IMG/VR virus record: IMGVR_UViG_3300042197_004075
Coordinates: 1-64,000 of that record
Length of the DNA: 64,000 nucleotides
From: a virus
Reading direction: 5' to 3' (one strand)
The notes under the pieces: model-generated
Databases searched by the model: none
What the model was told of the DNA's origin: nothing
Seen by the model: the letters and a program-made list of their open reading frames with translations, nothing else
Translations under genes and position numbers: made by a program
Shown: piece by piece, positions 7,083 to 15,624 of the stretch
Layout: every line of letters begins with the position of its first letter
Position numbering within the stretch: position 1 is the first letter of the stretch

Positions 7083-9365
7083 TCATCCCATAAGATCATC
7101 AATTTCATTTTCATCTTCGCCAACATCGCTAATTTCGCCATCACATTCAAAATTAATTGCATCAAGATGGGGATCAAGATAGCTTCTAATGTCAAGCTCT
7201 GAATCTGCATCAAGAAGCAATGGATACTTATAAGCAATATCTAGTGGGATGTCATTCCGTTCCATAGATGATCTGAATGATACTTCTTCATTATTCGTAA
7301 ACTCTGGTTTTATAAGGAACTTACCACCACCTTGAGGAACGATTCGTCCCGCATCAATTAATGCACCCAAAACACCTCCAAGGGGATTTATACCCTTGTC
7401 AAAATAAAGTGGAATATTGTCAACTTCAACAAAGGGACGATAGCTACGATTTTTTTTATTTTGAATTTTAATATTTATTCCAAGAATTTTCTTTTTTGCA
7501 CTTCCAGCAATCTTGGATTCAATCTTCTTCTGTGTTTGTGATCTGATTCTCAAGGACGCATAAAATGGCAAACCCTGACCACCAGCAGCGGTGGTTTCTG
7601 GAGAATTGTGTACAATTGCACCATCCACAACATAAGTATGGTTCCCTTCTACTGTAATATCAAATTTAACAGAAGACCTAGTTGGAGGCTTGGCATAAAT
7701 TTCAAGAACTTCCGATTCTTGAACTCCATAATTAATTTTAAATTCATCCACTTCTTCAATTTCATAATTAAACAAATTTCTAAAATCAGGATGTAATTTG
7801 TAATTCATGCATGGGTGAACAAATGGAGCAATTAATCCATGCAATTTGTATGTGTTTTCAGAATCAAAAACAATTCCTTTGTCAGATATTTTGCAATCCA
7901 ACCCAAATTTTTCTTTCAAAACATTTTTCATTTTATTTTTATTTTGAAATTTCACACTATAAATTATTGATTTTCCTTTACCCCATTTAGCAAAATAACC
8001 AGAAAATGATCCATCATCTAAATACCAAACAGCAAGACCCAAAACATCCAAATTTTTAATGACTTCTTCAGGAATGACGCAATCTCTGCATTGAACTCCA
8101 TTCTTGCGAGGAGAATTGCGAAATTTTAAATTGTTTAATTCGCACATAGGAATTGTGTCAAACCCAACTCTTCTTTTTTCAGAATAAGAATAACCAATCC
8201 AAGGTGAAAGAATAGCTTCTTTCCAACGACAGTATTCAGCTTGTTTGCAACCATGATTAATTCTAAGACTTGTGCAAGAGTGATTTTTTCTTAATGAACC
8301 ATCGCCAAGAATAGAACCATAAACAACTTGTTTTTGTTCTTTTGTTAAATATTGAGGTTGAATTTGAGCTAATTTGTCTCCTACTTTTAATTCACCAGCA
8401 GCCTTTTCAATAATTTCTCCATTTTGATAAACAAACAACATGTGATTTGGAGTGCAACCAAATTGTGTAACTCCATTTCCCCATGGTTTTTTTGCTGTAA
8501 ATTGGATAAAACTTTCTCCTTTTTTCAAGTTACCATTTTTATGCCAAGCAATTACTTTTTTCGGTTCAATTGTATTTGTCTTGGCATTATATGACAAAAC
8601 TTCAACAGGTAATTTTTGATTAACAATTTTACCAATTTTCATAGACGAACCATCTGCCAAAATAACACGACTGTTATGGTGAAAACAACCATACATAACG
8701 CCTATCTTATCTCTTATTTGATTTAAAATAACTACAGTCACATCATTTTGTTCCATTTCCGTATTTAATTTTCGCAATTCTTTTGAACAAATTTTGGCTC
8801 TTTCACCCGGTTGTTCATTTGCGCCCACGATTCGTTTGAAGTCAGCTTTAGAGTATCCTTCGGGAAGTTGTGTTTCACGAAGTTCTCTTGCACTAGGAGA
8901 AACTGAAATAGAGTCATAAACAATAACAACAGGCAGATCAATTTTTTTCTTTTTCCGAATATACTCAATCGCTCTGTAAATTGTTCCAAAACAATCTTCC
9001 AAAGTTACTGGCGTATATCGAATAATTTTATTAATATCACACTTCGTGGCTTGCTGAATAAACTCTCCGTTTATTGCATTTTCTGTATCGAGGATGATTC
9101 CAATTCCACCAAGCTTTTGAACACCGGCAAGTATATTGGTGCCAAGCAAACTTTTACTACTTGCACTTGGCCCATAAATTTCAGTTAGTCTACCACCGGG
9201 AATGCCACCTTTGGTAAACTTACCACTAGCGCAATAATTAATGGCCAAATTGCCTGTGTCTACATAATACTTTGCTACATCAAGATTTGCGACAACTTGG
9301 GCACCTGTATCTTGTGCCATTTGAGTGAAAATATCATCTGCGCCGTCTTTTTTCTTAGCAGCCAT
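7083..9365 (-). CDS. uvsX: UvsX/RecA-type recombinase containing an intein
   Basis: UvsX coats ssDNA and drives strand exchange for recombination-dependent replication. After removal of the intein (residues 227-587) the mature protein is 399 residues, close to T4 UvsX (about 390). Visible are a UvsX-style Walker A GPSASSKS (65-72, lacking the final glycine of RecA as T4 UvsX does), LDTENAIN, VVIVYDSISV (Walker B), VVILNQIRDKIG and, after the intein, the L2-region PETTAAGGQGLPFYAS. The C-terminus is acidic. AGGAAGATGAGG precedes the ATG. A strong terminator just upstream (9423-9460) implies that uvsX has its own promoter. Confidence 0.95.
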   Translation of the reverse strand: MAAKKKDGADDIFTQMAQDTGAQVVANLDVAKYYVDTGNLAINYCASGKFTKGGIPGGRLTEIYGPSASSKSLLGTNILAGVQKLGGIGIILDTENAINGEFIQQATKCDINKIIRYTPVTLEDCFGTIYRAIEYIRKKKKIDLPVVIVYDSISVSPSARELRETQLPEGYSKADFKRIVGANEQPGERAKICSKELRKLNTEMEQNDVTVVILNQIRDKIGVMYGCFHHNSRVILADGSSMKIGKIVNQKLPVEVLSYNAKTNTIEPKKVIAWHKNGNLKKGESFIQFTAKKPWGNGVTQFGCTPNHMLFVYQNGEIIEKAAGELKVGDKLAQIQPQYLTKEQKQVVYGSILGDGSLRKNHSCTSLRINHGCKQAEYCRWKEAILSPWIGYSYSEKRRVGFDTIPMCELNNLKFRNSPRKNGVQCRDCVIPEEVIKNLDVLGLAVWYLDDGSFSGYFAKWGKGKSIIYSVKFQNKNKMKNVLKEKFGLDCKISDKGIVFDSENTYKLHGLIAPFVHPCMNYKLHPDFRNLFNYEIEEVDEFKINYGVQESEVLEIYAKPPTRSSVKFDITVEGNHTYVVDGAIVHNSPETTAAGGQGLPFYASLRIRSQTQKKIESKIAGSAKKKILGINIKIQNKKNRSYRPFVEVDNIPLYFDKGINPLGGVLGALIDAGRIVPQGGGKFLIKPEFTNNEEVSFRSSMERNDIPLDIAYKYPLLLDADSELDIRSYLDPHLDAINFECDGEISDVGEDENEIDDLMG
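7605..8687 (-). mobile_element. Intein with LAGLIDADG homing endonuclease inside UvsX
   Basis: This is a 361-residue in-frame insertion (UvsX residues 227-587). It starts at Cys (CFHHNSRVILADGS, block A), has block B GCTPNHMLF, two dodecapeptide motifs of the LAGLIDADG nuclease (YGSILGDGSL near 349-358 and WYLDDGSF near 447-454), block F FDITVEGNHTYVVDG, and ends VHN followed by Ser as the +1 nucleophile. Joining the flanks restores GVMYG-SPETT, the conserved RecA L2 region (E. coli GVMFGNPETT). Both acidic residues of the nuclease active sites are present, so it may still home. Confidence 0.95.
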
Positions 9366-9422
9366 GTTGACCTCATCTTCCTGAATATCGTCAATATGAT
9401 GTAGTGAGAAAAATAAAATAGC

Positions 9423-9460
9423 AAAAAAAAATGCGTATCAAATAGTTTACTTGATACGCA
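9423..9460 (-). terminator. Rho-independent terminator overlapping the end of the lipoprotein gene
   Basis: A perfect 10-bp stem (TGCGTATCAA/TTGATACGCA) with a nine-base loop is followed on the minus strand by a run of nine T. The stop codon of the small lipoprotein gene lies in the loop. Confidence 0.9.
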
Positions 9461-9620
9461 AGCAAAGACATGATTCGTCTTGGCAGACGCAATCAACTCT
9501 TTTTACATTACAAGCACATGAATTTTTTTCACAAATGTTGCAACAAGATTTAAAACAGGAGCAGCAGCCAGAAACAATTAGTAATGCTGCTGCTGTCAGG
9601 CCAACCAATAATTTATTCAT
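9447..9620 (-). CDS. Small cysteine-rich lipoprotein
   Basis: This is a 57-residue protein. It begins with a lysine, then a hydrophobic core LLVGLTAAALLIVSG and Cys18, forming a clear type II signal peptide with lipobox IVSGC. The predicted mature part starts CCSCFKSCCNICEKN and carries eleven cysteines in total. GGAGG precedes the ATG by six bases, good support for a real gene. Lipid anchoring at the host envelope is expected. Such phage lipoproteins often block superinfection or act in lysis, but no specific function can be read here. The gene lies 18 bp after the SSB stop and ends inside a terminator, so it is the last gene of that unit. Confidence 0.75.
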   Translation of the reverse strand: MNKLLVGLTAAALLIVSGCCSCFKSCCNICEKNSCACNVKRVDCVCQDESCLCLRIK

Positions 9621-9638
9621 AAAAACCTCCGTTTATAT

Positions 9639-10547
9639 TTACTGCACACCTATGTTCTTTAACGCAGTTTCCCAATCTGAATCCAGTACACCTTCAAGTT
9701 CTGATGACAAACCATTTGAGGTTTTTTCGCCACCTTTAGCTTGAGGAACTTGTGCTTCAGATGATTTCACATTTGTGTCATGTTTTTCTTCAAGCACAAG
9801 CTTGAGACTCTTTTCCATTTCTTCGTATGACAAGAAAACAGGAATTTTTTCAATGTCATGATAACTGGACACCCAGTTTCTAATTTCGGCATCTGTGCCT
9901 AAAGGGGATACATCCTCAAATGATGACTGGCCATAATCAGGATATGTGCCGCCTTTGATCTGCTTGACAAGTCTAAAGTCTCGGCCTGTAGCGATGTTTG
10001 CAACATCTCCTAGTTTTCTTCTGCCGGAAACTTCGCTACCTTGAATTGATTCTCTTATGATTGTTTGTACTTGTTTGGGGCATGAGTAGATTTTAGGGCC
10101 AACATTAGTTTCCAATGTTTTGGTCTTACTGTTAACTTGTTGCCTGACAATTACATTATAATAAAACCTTTCTGCTGGCTTAATTGATCTTGCTACATCT
10201 TTTGCTTTTTCTGCTTCGACTGTGTTGGTCATTTTATTGATCTGTTCCCACATTTCATTATATTTTTTGCAAATTGGACAAGGCCTTTTTGAATCAGCCA
10301 ACCATCTTTCGCCCCGTGCCGTTTGAGTGAGAATATGTGGGCAAAAAACAGATTTACTATTAGGGTATGCGCCAAGTCGGTGAATACGAGCAGCAACAAA
10401 AAACTCTCTGTTTTTAAGTTTTGGCAAAAATCGTAAAATTACAAATCCATCTTTTTCAGGCAAACGGACATAGTTGTCTGACCCAGCAGACTCCTTAGCA
10501 TAAATTTTTTCGTCGAGTGATTCAATTCCCAAATCTGCTGGAGTCAT
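9639..10547 (-). CDS. gp32: gp32-like single-stranded DNA-binding protein
   Basis: This is the replication and recombination SSB. The core has the gp32 zinc pattern: H56 and C69 (13 apart, exactly as H64/C77 in T4) and CPIC at C90-C93 (as C87/C90). The C69-C90 gap is longer than in T4. Aromatic and basic residues of an OB fold surround it (FVILRFLPKLKNREFFVAARIHR). The C-terminus has an acidic tail (ELEGVLDSDWE), expected for binding UvsX and other partners. The length of 302 is equal to T4 gp32 (301). The ATG at 10547 has GAGGA eight bases upstream; a longer reading from 10583 lacks this. Confidence 0.9.
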   Translation of the reverse strand: MTPADLGIESLDEKIYAKESAGSDNYVRLPEKDGFVILRFLPKLKNREFFVAARIHRLGAYPNSKSVFCPHILTQTARGERWLADSKRPCPICKKYNEMWEQINKMTNTVEAEKAKDVARSIKPAERFYYNVIVRQQVNSKTKTLETNVGPKIYSCPKQVQTIIRESIQGSEVSGRRKLGDVANIATGRDFRLVKQIKGGTYPDYGQSSFEDVSPLGTDAEIRNWVSSYHDIEKIPVFLSYEEMEKSLKLVLEEKHDTNVKSSEAQVPQAKGGEKTSNGLSSELEGVLDSDWETALKNIGVQ

Positions 10548-10616
10548 GTCATATTCCTCTGCTATAGTCAGGATGATCTGCACACACCAAACACATGGTG
10601 ATTAACAAATGGTAAA

Positions 10617-10937
10617 CTAAGAAGCTTCTTGTGTCAAATCGTTTTGGAAATTTTCAGTCGGTGTCAAGTTATTTACTTTAGACAATTTTGCTTTTTCAAG
10701 TTCTTCTGCCTTTTTTTGCATTTCATCATAAATGCCTTGCAAAATTTTATAATTTTGTTCAATTCTTTGATTAATTTCATCTTTGCTAAGATTTTTTAGC
10801 TCTTTAGACTCAAACTCCTGTTCCAATCTAACCTCCTCTTTTCGTTGTTTTCTTATTTCTTCCCTACGAGCCAAAACCTTCTTCCTAACTTCAATCTTTC
10901 GTGCTTTTTTCTTTTGATCTTTCTTGCGCTGATTCAT
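10617..10937 (-). CDS. Basic, coiled-coil small protein
   Basis: This 106-residue protein is of unknown family. The first 35 residues are almost entirely Lys/Arg/Glu (MNQRKKDQKKKARKIEVRKK), followed by a long charged helix likely to form a coiled coil. GGAG lies eight bases before the ATG. It lies just upstream of the SSB gene on the same strand. DNA or RNA binding is likely from composition alone. Confidence 0.55.
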   Translation of the reverse strand: MNQRKKDQKKKARKIEVRKKVLARREEIRKQRKEEVRLEQEFESKELKNLSKDEINQRIEQNYKILQGIYDEMQKKAEELEKAKLSKVNNLTPTENFQNDLTQEAS

Positions 10938-10951
10938 TAGAAAATCTCCAT

Positions 10952-11674
10952 TTAACGCAACACAGGTGGAGCATCGTTACCATCACCTTGCCAGTTTAAA
11001 AGATCAATGTTTCCGTCTTTTTTTGACAAATTCATTTCATCAGTATATTCAAGATTATTACCAAATGGAACAAAATACTCATCATGTACTTCCACATCAT
11101 TTCCAGCATCATCTACCATTAACAAAATCATGCCTATGCCATTTTCAGCATATCGTTCAGAAAAAACGGGATACTTTTTGTTCCTGCTAAATTTAAAATT
11201 AAATTTAGATTTATCAACATTTAAAGGTGGACTAAAAACAACAAAACGATTAGGTTTTTTATTTTTGTTTCTTGTAATTTTATCAGCTAAATTTTCAAAT
11301 CGATTTTTAGTCTGGACAATAGCATTTGGTTTTTGTTTTTGACTATTTTCACTTTGTTCTGCAATTTGAGTTTTTTCTACAACCAATGTATTATTCTCTA
11401 ACATTTCATCATATGATACTTTTTGGTTTTTAAGGACTAAACCATTTTTTGTAATTTTAAATGGAATTTTTTTGCGTGTAAATTCAAACACATCAACATC
11501 AAAAACATAAATATCTCTTCTAGCCAAATATCCAGTTATGTTGCTCATCAACTTATCCATCGGATATTCTGTCTCAATTGTACCATATTTTTTCTTTATT
11601 TCTTGTGGCTTATCGAGACAAAATGATCCATCATCTTTAACATCATAATATTTAAACACAACTTCATATGCCAT
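10952..11674 (-). CDS. Hypothetical protein, 240 aa
   Basis: I do not recognise this protein. The N-terminal 90 residues look like a compact alpha/beta domain (YEVVFKYYDVKDDGSF, IYVFDVDVFEFTRKKIPF), followed by a lysine-rich linker (residues of about 115-140) and a second beta-rich part with YFVPFGNNLEY. GGGGA precedes the ATG. It sits between dCMP deaminase and the SSB in a minus-strand run, so a replication-associated role is plausible but unsupported. Confidence 0.5.
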   Translation of the reverse strand: MAYEVVFKYYDVKDDGSFCLDKPQEIKKKYGTIETEYPMDKLMSNITGYLARRDIYVFDVDVFEFTRKKIPFKITKNGLVLKNQKVSYDEMLENNTLVVEKTQIAEQSENSQKQKPNAIVQTKNRFENLADKITRNKNKKPNRFVVFSPPLNVDKSKFNFKFSRNKKYPVFSERYAENGIGMILLMVDDAGNDVEVHDEYFVPFGNNLEYTDEMNLSKKDGNIDLLNWQGDGNDAPPVLR

Positions 11675-11690
11675 GAAAATTTCCCCAATA

Positions 11691-12314
11691 TTATATTTGA
11701 GTGTTATTGAATTCGTTTTTATCTATTTCAAAAATTTCAATATTTGACTTTTGAAACAAATATCTACTACCAATAGAATAATCAACACTATCTTTATAAC
11801 AAAACAATTTTGATATTCCGACATTTATTATAACTTTTGTACACTCTATACATGGTAGTGGACAATAAGCAAACATAAACGAGTCATTTAAATTACATTC
11901 AGCATTAATAATTGCGTTTACTTCTGCGTGGACACATGTACACAAACTGAGTCTTTCTCCAGATTTACATCCTATTAATTTTCTGGGACATTCCTTTTTA
12001 TATGCAAAATTTTCAACAAATTCATCAATACAAAAAGTGTCCAAATTCATTTTATTTTGCAAATACATTTTTTCTTCAGAACTTAACTGTGGCACAAATA
12101 CATTTTTATAGTGTTCAGGTGTGTTGCAATGCGGGATTCCTCTTGGAGGCCCATTGTAGCCAATCGACAAAATTTTATTTAAATGTTTGTCTGTAATTAC
12201 CACGCCAATTTGTCGTGAATAACACGAATCATTTTGTGATGCTATATATTTTGCCATATTCATATATTTTATTATAAATTTTTTGTTTCTAGCATCTTGT
12301 AAAAAGTTTGACAT
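11691..12314 (-). CDS. dCMP deaminase
   Basis: It converts dCMP to dUMP, the substrate of ThyX. The zinc site is clear: H129-A-E131 in CTCVHAEVNAI and PCIEC (154-158), the two halves of the cytidine/deoxycytidylate deaminase motif. The N-terminal SRQIGVVITD and SIGYNGPPRGIPHC also match the family, as does a length of 207 residues (T4 Cd is 193). The ATG at 12314 has AGGAGG six bases before it. The start faces the divergent plus-strand gene at 12345. Confidence 0.95.
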   Translation of the reverse strand: MSNFLQDARNKKFIIKYMNMAKYIASQNDSCYSRQIGVVITDKHLNKILSIGYNGPPRGIPHCNTPEHYKNVFVPQLSSEEKMYLQNKMNLDTFCIDEFVENFAYKKECPRKLIGCKSGERLSLCTCVHAEVNAIINAECNLNDSFMFAYCPLPCIECTKVIINVGISKLFCYKDSVDYSIGSRYLFQKSNIEIFEIDKNEFNNTQI

Positions 12315-12344
12315 AAATTCCTCCTTGTCAAAGTAAATAATAAC

Positions 12345-12980
12345 ATGGAATACAGTTTTAAACAATTTCTAAAATGTAAAGATTTTTATTTTTCCGAAAT
12401 CTTTGTTGGAAATCAAGAAAGCAAACGGAAAACAACTGATTTGAGTCCATTGGCAAGACAATTTGAAAATTTAACAAAATCAATACTAGGTGACAAAACA
12501 GTAAACAAATTATTTTTCAATCCTATCAAACAAATTGATGAAAATTTAATAGGATTTGCAAAATTATACAAACTTGCAGTTGGGCCTACAAAAACAGCAG
12601 CCATGGACACTTTCAGAGATATAAAAACTTATTTGACCACAAATAATAAAGACGAAAAAGAACAAGCTCTAAAATCCTTTTTGAGTAATGCTGATGAATT
12701 AGTAAGACTAGTTATAATAAATCCTATTTTTACCTTGGCTCCTACAGAAATAGCTTTTCAAGCCTTTGCAGAGACACTTGGTGTTAAACCTACTTTTGTA
12801 CATAAAATGATTTTCGCATTTATGACAAAAATTCCTTACTATGTTTTCATGTATGTTTTACCCATGCTTGATTTGCTTTCAGAAGTTGAAAATTTACAAG
12901 TTCAACAAACAGCAAAAAGACTTTCAACCAAAATTAAAAAATCTATGCCTAAAACAGCTTTGTATAAACCGGCAGCTTAA
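12345..12980 (+). CDS. Hypothetical protein with targeting-like N-terminus and a hydrophobic segment
   Basis: This 211-residue protein is of unknown family. It starts MEYSFKQFLKCKDFYFSE, similar to the capsid-targeting-like starts elsewhere in the window. It is mostly helical with a hydrophobic stretch at about residues 150-172 (MIFAFMTKIPYYVFMYVLPM) that may span or sit on a membrane. The C-terminal tail is basic. No Shine-Dalgarno is evident. Its stop overlaps the start of the FkbM methyltransferase gene (TAATG), so the two are co-translated. Confidence 0.5.
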   Translation: MEYSFKQFLKCKDFYFSEIFVGNQESKRKTTDLSPLARQFENLTKSILGDKTVNKLFFNPIKQIDENLIGFAKLYKLAVGPTKTAAMDTFRDIKTYLTTNNKDEKEQALKSFLSNADELVRLVIINPIFTLAPTEIAFQAFAETLGVKPTFVHKMIFAFMTKIPYYVFMYVLPMLDLLSEVENLQVQQTAKRLSTKIKKSMPKTALYKPAA

Positions 12981-13624
12981 TGAAAGAATCATATTCACAA
13001 CTTGGCCAAGATTTGTTTATCGCAAAACATTTTAAATATAAAAGTAAAGGTTTTTTTGTTGAAATTGGAGTCGGTGATGGGGTTAATTTATCAAATACTT
13101 ATTTGTTAGAAAAAAATTATAATTGGAATGGTATTTTGTGTGAGCCACATCCAGATGATCATAAATCTATAAAAATTAATAGAAATTGTTTTTTAGAACA
13201 GGCAGCAGCATATAGCGAATCAAATATGCAAGTAGAATTCAACATGTGCAAAATAAAAGAGTTAAGCGGAATTAAAACACATATGAAAACTTCACATTCA
13301 ATTCATGCAAAAGATATTAATAAGGTTATAAATGTTAAAACTATTTCATTAAATGATTTACTTAAAAAATATAATGCTCCCACAAAAATTGACTACATAA
13401 GTCTTGACACCGAAGGTTCGGAATTTGAAATAATAAAAAGTTTTAATTTTGATAATTACAAAGTATCTGTATGGTCAATAGAACATAATAGTATGCATCG
13501 TTCTGATGGAGAACAATACTTAATGAAATTAAAAAAACATATGAAATCAAAAAATTACTATTTTGTTCCAAACCAATTTGATTCCTATTTCATTCATGAA
13601 GGCAAAAATAAAATTTATTCGTAA
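12980..13624 (+). CDS. FkbM-family methyltransferase
   Basis: This is an S-adenosylmethionine-dependent O-methyltransferase of the FkbM type. Motif I is FFVEIGVGDGVNLSNTYLLEKN (residues of about 25-46), followed by NGILCEPHP and YISLDTEGSEFEII, both hallmarks of the family. Members usually methylate sugars on glycans or secondary metabolites. In phages they occur with glycosyltransferase genes and are thought to modify surface glycans or virion sugars. The gene is coupled to the upstream gene and converges on the helical protein at 13615-14052 with a ten-base overlap. Confidence 0.8.
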   Translation: MKESYSQLGQDLFIAKHFKYKSKGFFVEIGVGDGVNLSNTYLLEKNYNWNGILCEPHPDDHKSIKINRNCFLEQAAAYSESNMQVEFNMCKIKELSGIKTHMKTSHSIHAKDINKVINVKTISLNDLLKKYNAPTKIDYISLDTEGSEFEIIKSFNFDNYKVSVWSIEHNSMHRSDGEQYLMKLKKHMKSKNYYFVPNQFDSYFIHEGKNKIYS

Positions 13625-14052
13625 TTTGAAATTGAACGAATATCTCCATGTAACTTATCCATTTCTTTTCGCAACATATGTCCCCTTTGATGTCCATCTT
13701 CACGGGCTGAATTGAGGGCTTGAAGATGAGCGTAAAGACGATCCTTAATATATTTTGCATTGATTGTCATTTGTTTTAGATTAATGCAATCTGGATCACC
13801 CTCTGCATATAATTCTGCTGTTTTATCTGATTTTCCTGCATCTTTTTGGGCTTTGAATTTATCAATAAACATTTGCTTATAAGACAATTCGCAAACTGCG
13901 TGGTATCGCATGGCATTGGCGTGTGCGCTACCAATGTAGTCAATAATACCGCCAATTTTCTCAAAAAATGTATTGAGCGTTGAATCAGTAAATGACAAGT
14001 CGCTTGTATCAATTTTCCAATCGGTGTCTTGAATCTTGATGTTCTCGATCAT
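13615..14052 (-). CDS. Helical protein downstream of the replicative helicase, possible UvsY analogue
   Basis: This 145-residue, nearly all-helical protein has a size, helix layout and position of an acidic loop (AELYAEGDPDCINLKQMT) that resemble T4 UvsY, the mediator that loads UvsX on SSB-coated DNA. There is no decisive motif, so this is only a suggestion. AAGGAG lies seven bases before the ATG at 14052; a longer frame upstream overlaps the helicase gene and is not used. It follows the helicase stop by ten bases, so both are in one transcript. Confidence 0.5.
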   Translation of the reverse strand: MIENIKIQDTDWKIDTSDLSFTDSTLNTFFEKIGGIIDYIGSAHANAMRYHAVCELSYKQMFIDKFKAQKDAGKSDKTAELYAEGDPDCINLKQMTINAKYIKDRLYAHLQALNSAREDGHQRGHMLRKEMDKLHGDIRSISNYE

Positions 14053-14062
14053 GTCAAACTCC

Positions 14063-15598
14063 TTAGTCGATGATATCGTTGTTGGTGCTGGGCTTTTTTC
14101 GCCGTGATGATTTAGTTTTGGCCCCTTCATCATGGTTAAGTTGCTCAGGAGTAACCAAACCATATTCTTCAGCCTTGCGCTTGGCGTTATTATGCATGAC
14201 AGCCCGGTATTCATCAACCTTAATTTCGTAAATATTCAAAATATCCTTATCGTACTTAATGCAAAAATGAAATTTTGATCTTCCGTTGCGGTGTTTCACG
14301 ACAAAAATTCTACCTAAATTACAACTAGCTTCTTCCGTAGTTTGATTAATCGACCATAAACCATCCAAAGGTTTGTACATGTCATAACTTGTTCCAATAT
14401 TACCTTCTTCAATAAATTCACTAGATGTGTGTTCACTTGAAGCTCTATTTGCTTGCATAGCAGTAAACACAATCATTTTCTTTTCACCAGCTAATCCACG
14501 CAAATCTCTCATAATTCGATATTTGCTTTCCCATGTTGGAATATTTGGTGTATCTTTCATTTCACCGGGATAATCAACAATAAGAACATCTGGCACAAAT
14601 CCATATACTTCCAATTGATTGACAAATGCTCTAATATCGTGAACATCAATAGATGCTGCCGGGAAATCTTTTATAACCAATCTATTTTTATCATCATAAT
14701 TAATATTATTATACTCAATAAATTCCTTAATTTGAGTTTTGTTTTCTTGCAGATTGCCAAAGGAAAATCCTGAATATTGACTTGTAAATCTTTTTGAGAT
14801 TGAAACCCAATCCATTTCAACACTAATAAATAAAACCTTATAGCCTTTTCTTATATTTTCTACTGCTGTTTTTACAAGTGCAAGACTTTTTCCTTTTCCA
14901 GCCATTGCAATAAAAGCATAGATTTCTCCACGCCTACATCCACCACCACTTAAAGCTTCATCTATGCTTAAAAACCCAGAAGTAAACATTCCTTCTCTTG
15001 TTTCTTCTTTTTCCAACTCATTGAAGAAATTTTCTATTTTTTGAAAGTATTCAAATCCAACATCAAATGATTTATTAACATTCATGACATTACGAAATCG
15101 TTCAAATATTTTATGCCAAATTGCCTCGGAATCTGGGTCTTTTTTCAGGTCTTTTTGCGACTCATCCATAGCAATTCGCAAACTTTGCATTTTTGCAAAA
15201 GTGACTAATTTTTCAATTAATATTTCTCTAGATGCCATATTTGGCATATGATATGAATAAATAGCTTCTAATTCAGATTTATAATATAATTTTACTGCAT
15301 CAGGTTTATCTTTGTTAATTTCATCAAGGTACTGTTCAATAACAAATTTATCTGGTACTTCTCCTTTATACTTTTCAACACACTTAATTACAACTTTGCA
15401 TATATCAATGTGACATTCATTTGTAAAGTACTCTGGTTTAATTAAATTAATACATTGACCAATAAAATTTTGGTCAGTAAGAATAACTCCTATAATTCTT
15501 TTTTGAAATTCTTCATCCCAACGAAACTTTTGCTTAACAATTTGCTTTTGTAATAACGAATCAAGTATTTTTTCCTGATCGTCGTTTAAGTCAGCCAC
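14063..15598 (-). CDS. gp41: DnaB-type replicative helicase (T4 gp41-like)
   Basis: This hexameric 5'-3' helicase unwinds the fork and works with primase. The N-terminal helical domain is followed by a RecA-like core: SGFLSIDEALSGGGCRRGEIYAFIAMAGKGKS (read in parts; Walker A near residue 235), VLFISVEMDW (H1a), PDVLIVDYPGEM (Walker B), FTAMQANRAS and a DnaB-type tail. The length of 511 is close to DnaB/gp41 (about 470). It starts with GTG at 15598, with AGGAG nine bases upstream and no better start nearby. The basic C-terminal tail (KSSRRKKPS) is unusual. Confidence 0.9.
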   Translation of the reverse strand: MADLNDDQEKILDSLLQKQIVKQKFRWDEEFQKRIIGVILTDQNFIGQCINLIKPEYFTNECHIDICKVVIKCVEKYKGEVPDKFVIEQYLDEINKDKPDAVKLYYKSELEAIYSYHMPNMASREILIEKLVTFAKMQSLRIAMDESQKDLKKDPDSEAIWHKIFERFRNVMNVNKSFDVGFEYFQKIENFFNELEKEETREGMFTSGFLSIDEALSGGGCRRGEIYAFIAMAGKGKSLALVKTAVENIRKGYKVLFISVEMDWVSISKRFTSQYSGFSFGNLQENKTQIKEFIEYNNINYDDKNRLVIKDFPAASIDVHDIRAFVNQLEVYGFVPDVLIVDYPGEMKDTPNIPTWESKYRIMRDLRGLAGEKKMIVFTAMQANRASSEHTSSEFIEEGNIGTSYDMYKPLDGLWSINQTTEEASCNLGRIFVVKHRNGRSKFHFCIKYDKDILNIYEIKVDEYRAVMHNNAKRKAEEYGLVTPEQLNHDEGAKTKSSRRKKPSTNNDIID

Positions 15599-15624
15599 TT
15601 AGAACTCCTGCCAAAGCTATTCTG

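Noticed and set aside
9451-9744. Plus-strand frame over the lipoprotein and SSB ends
   Set aside because: It starts in the terminator stem and overlaps two better supported minus-strand genes.
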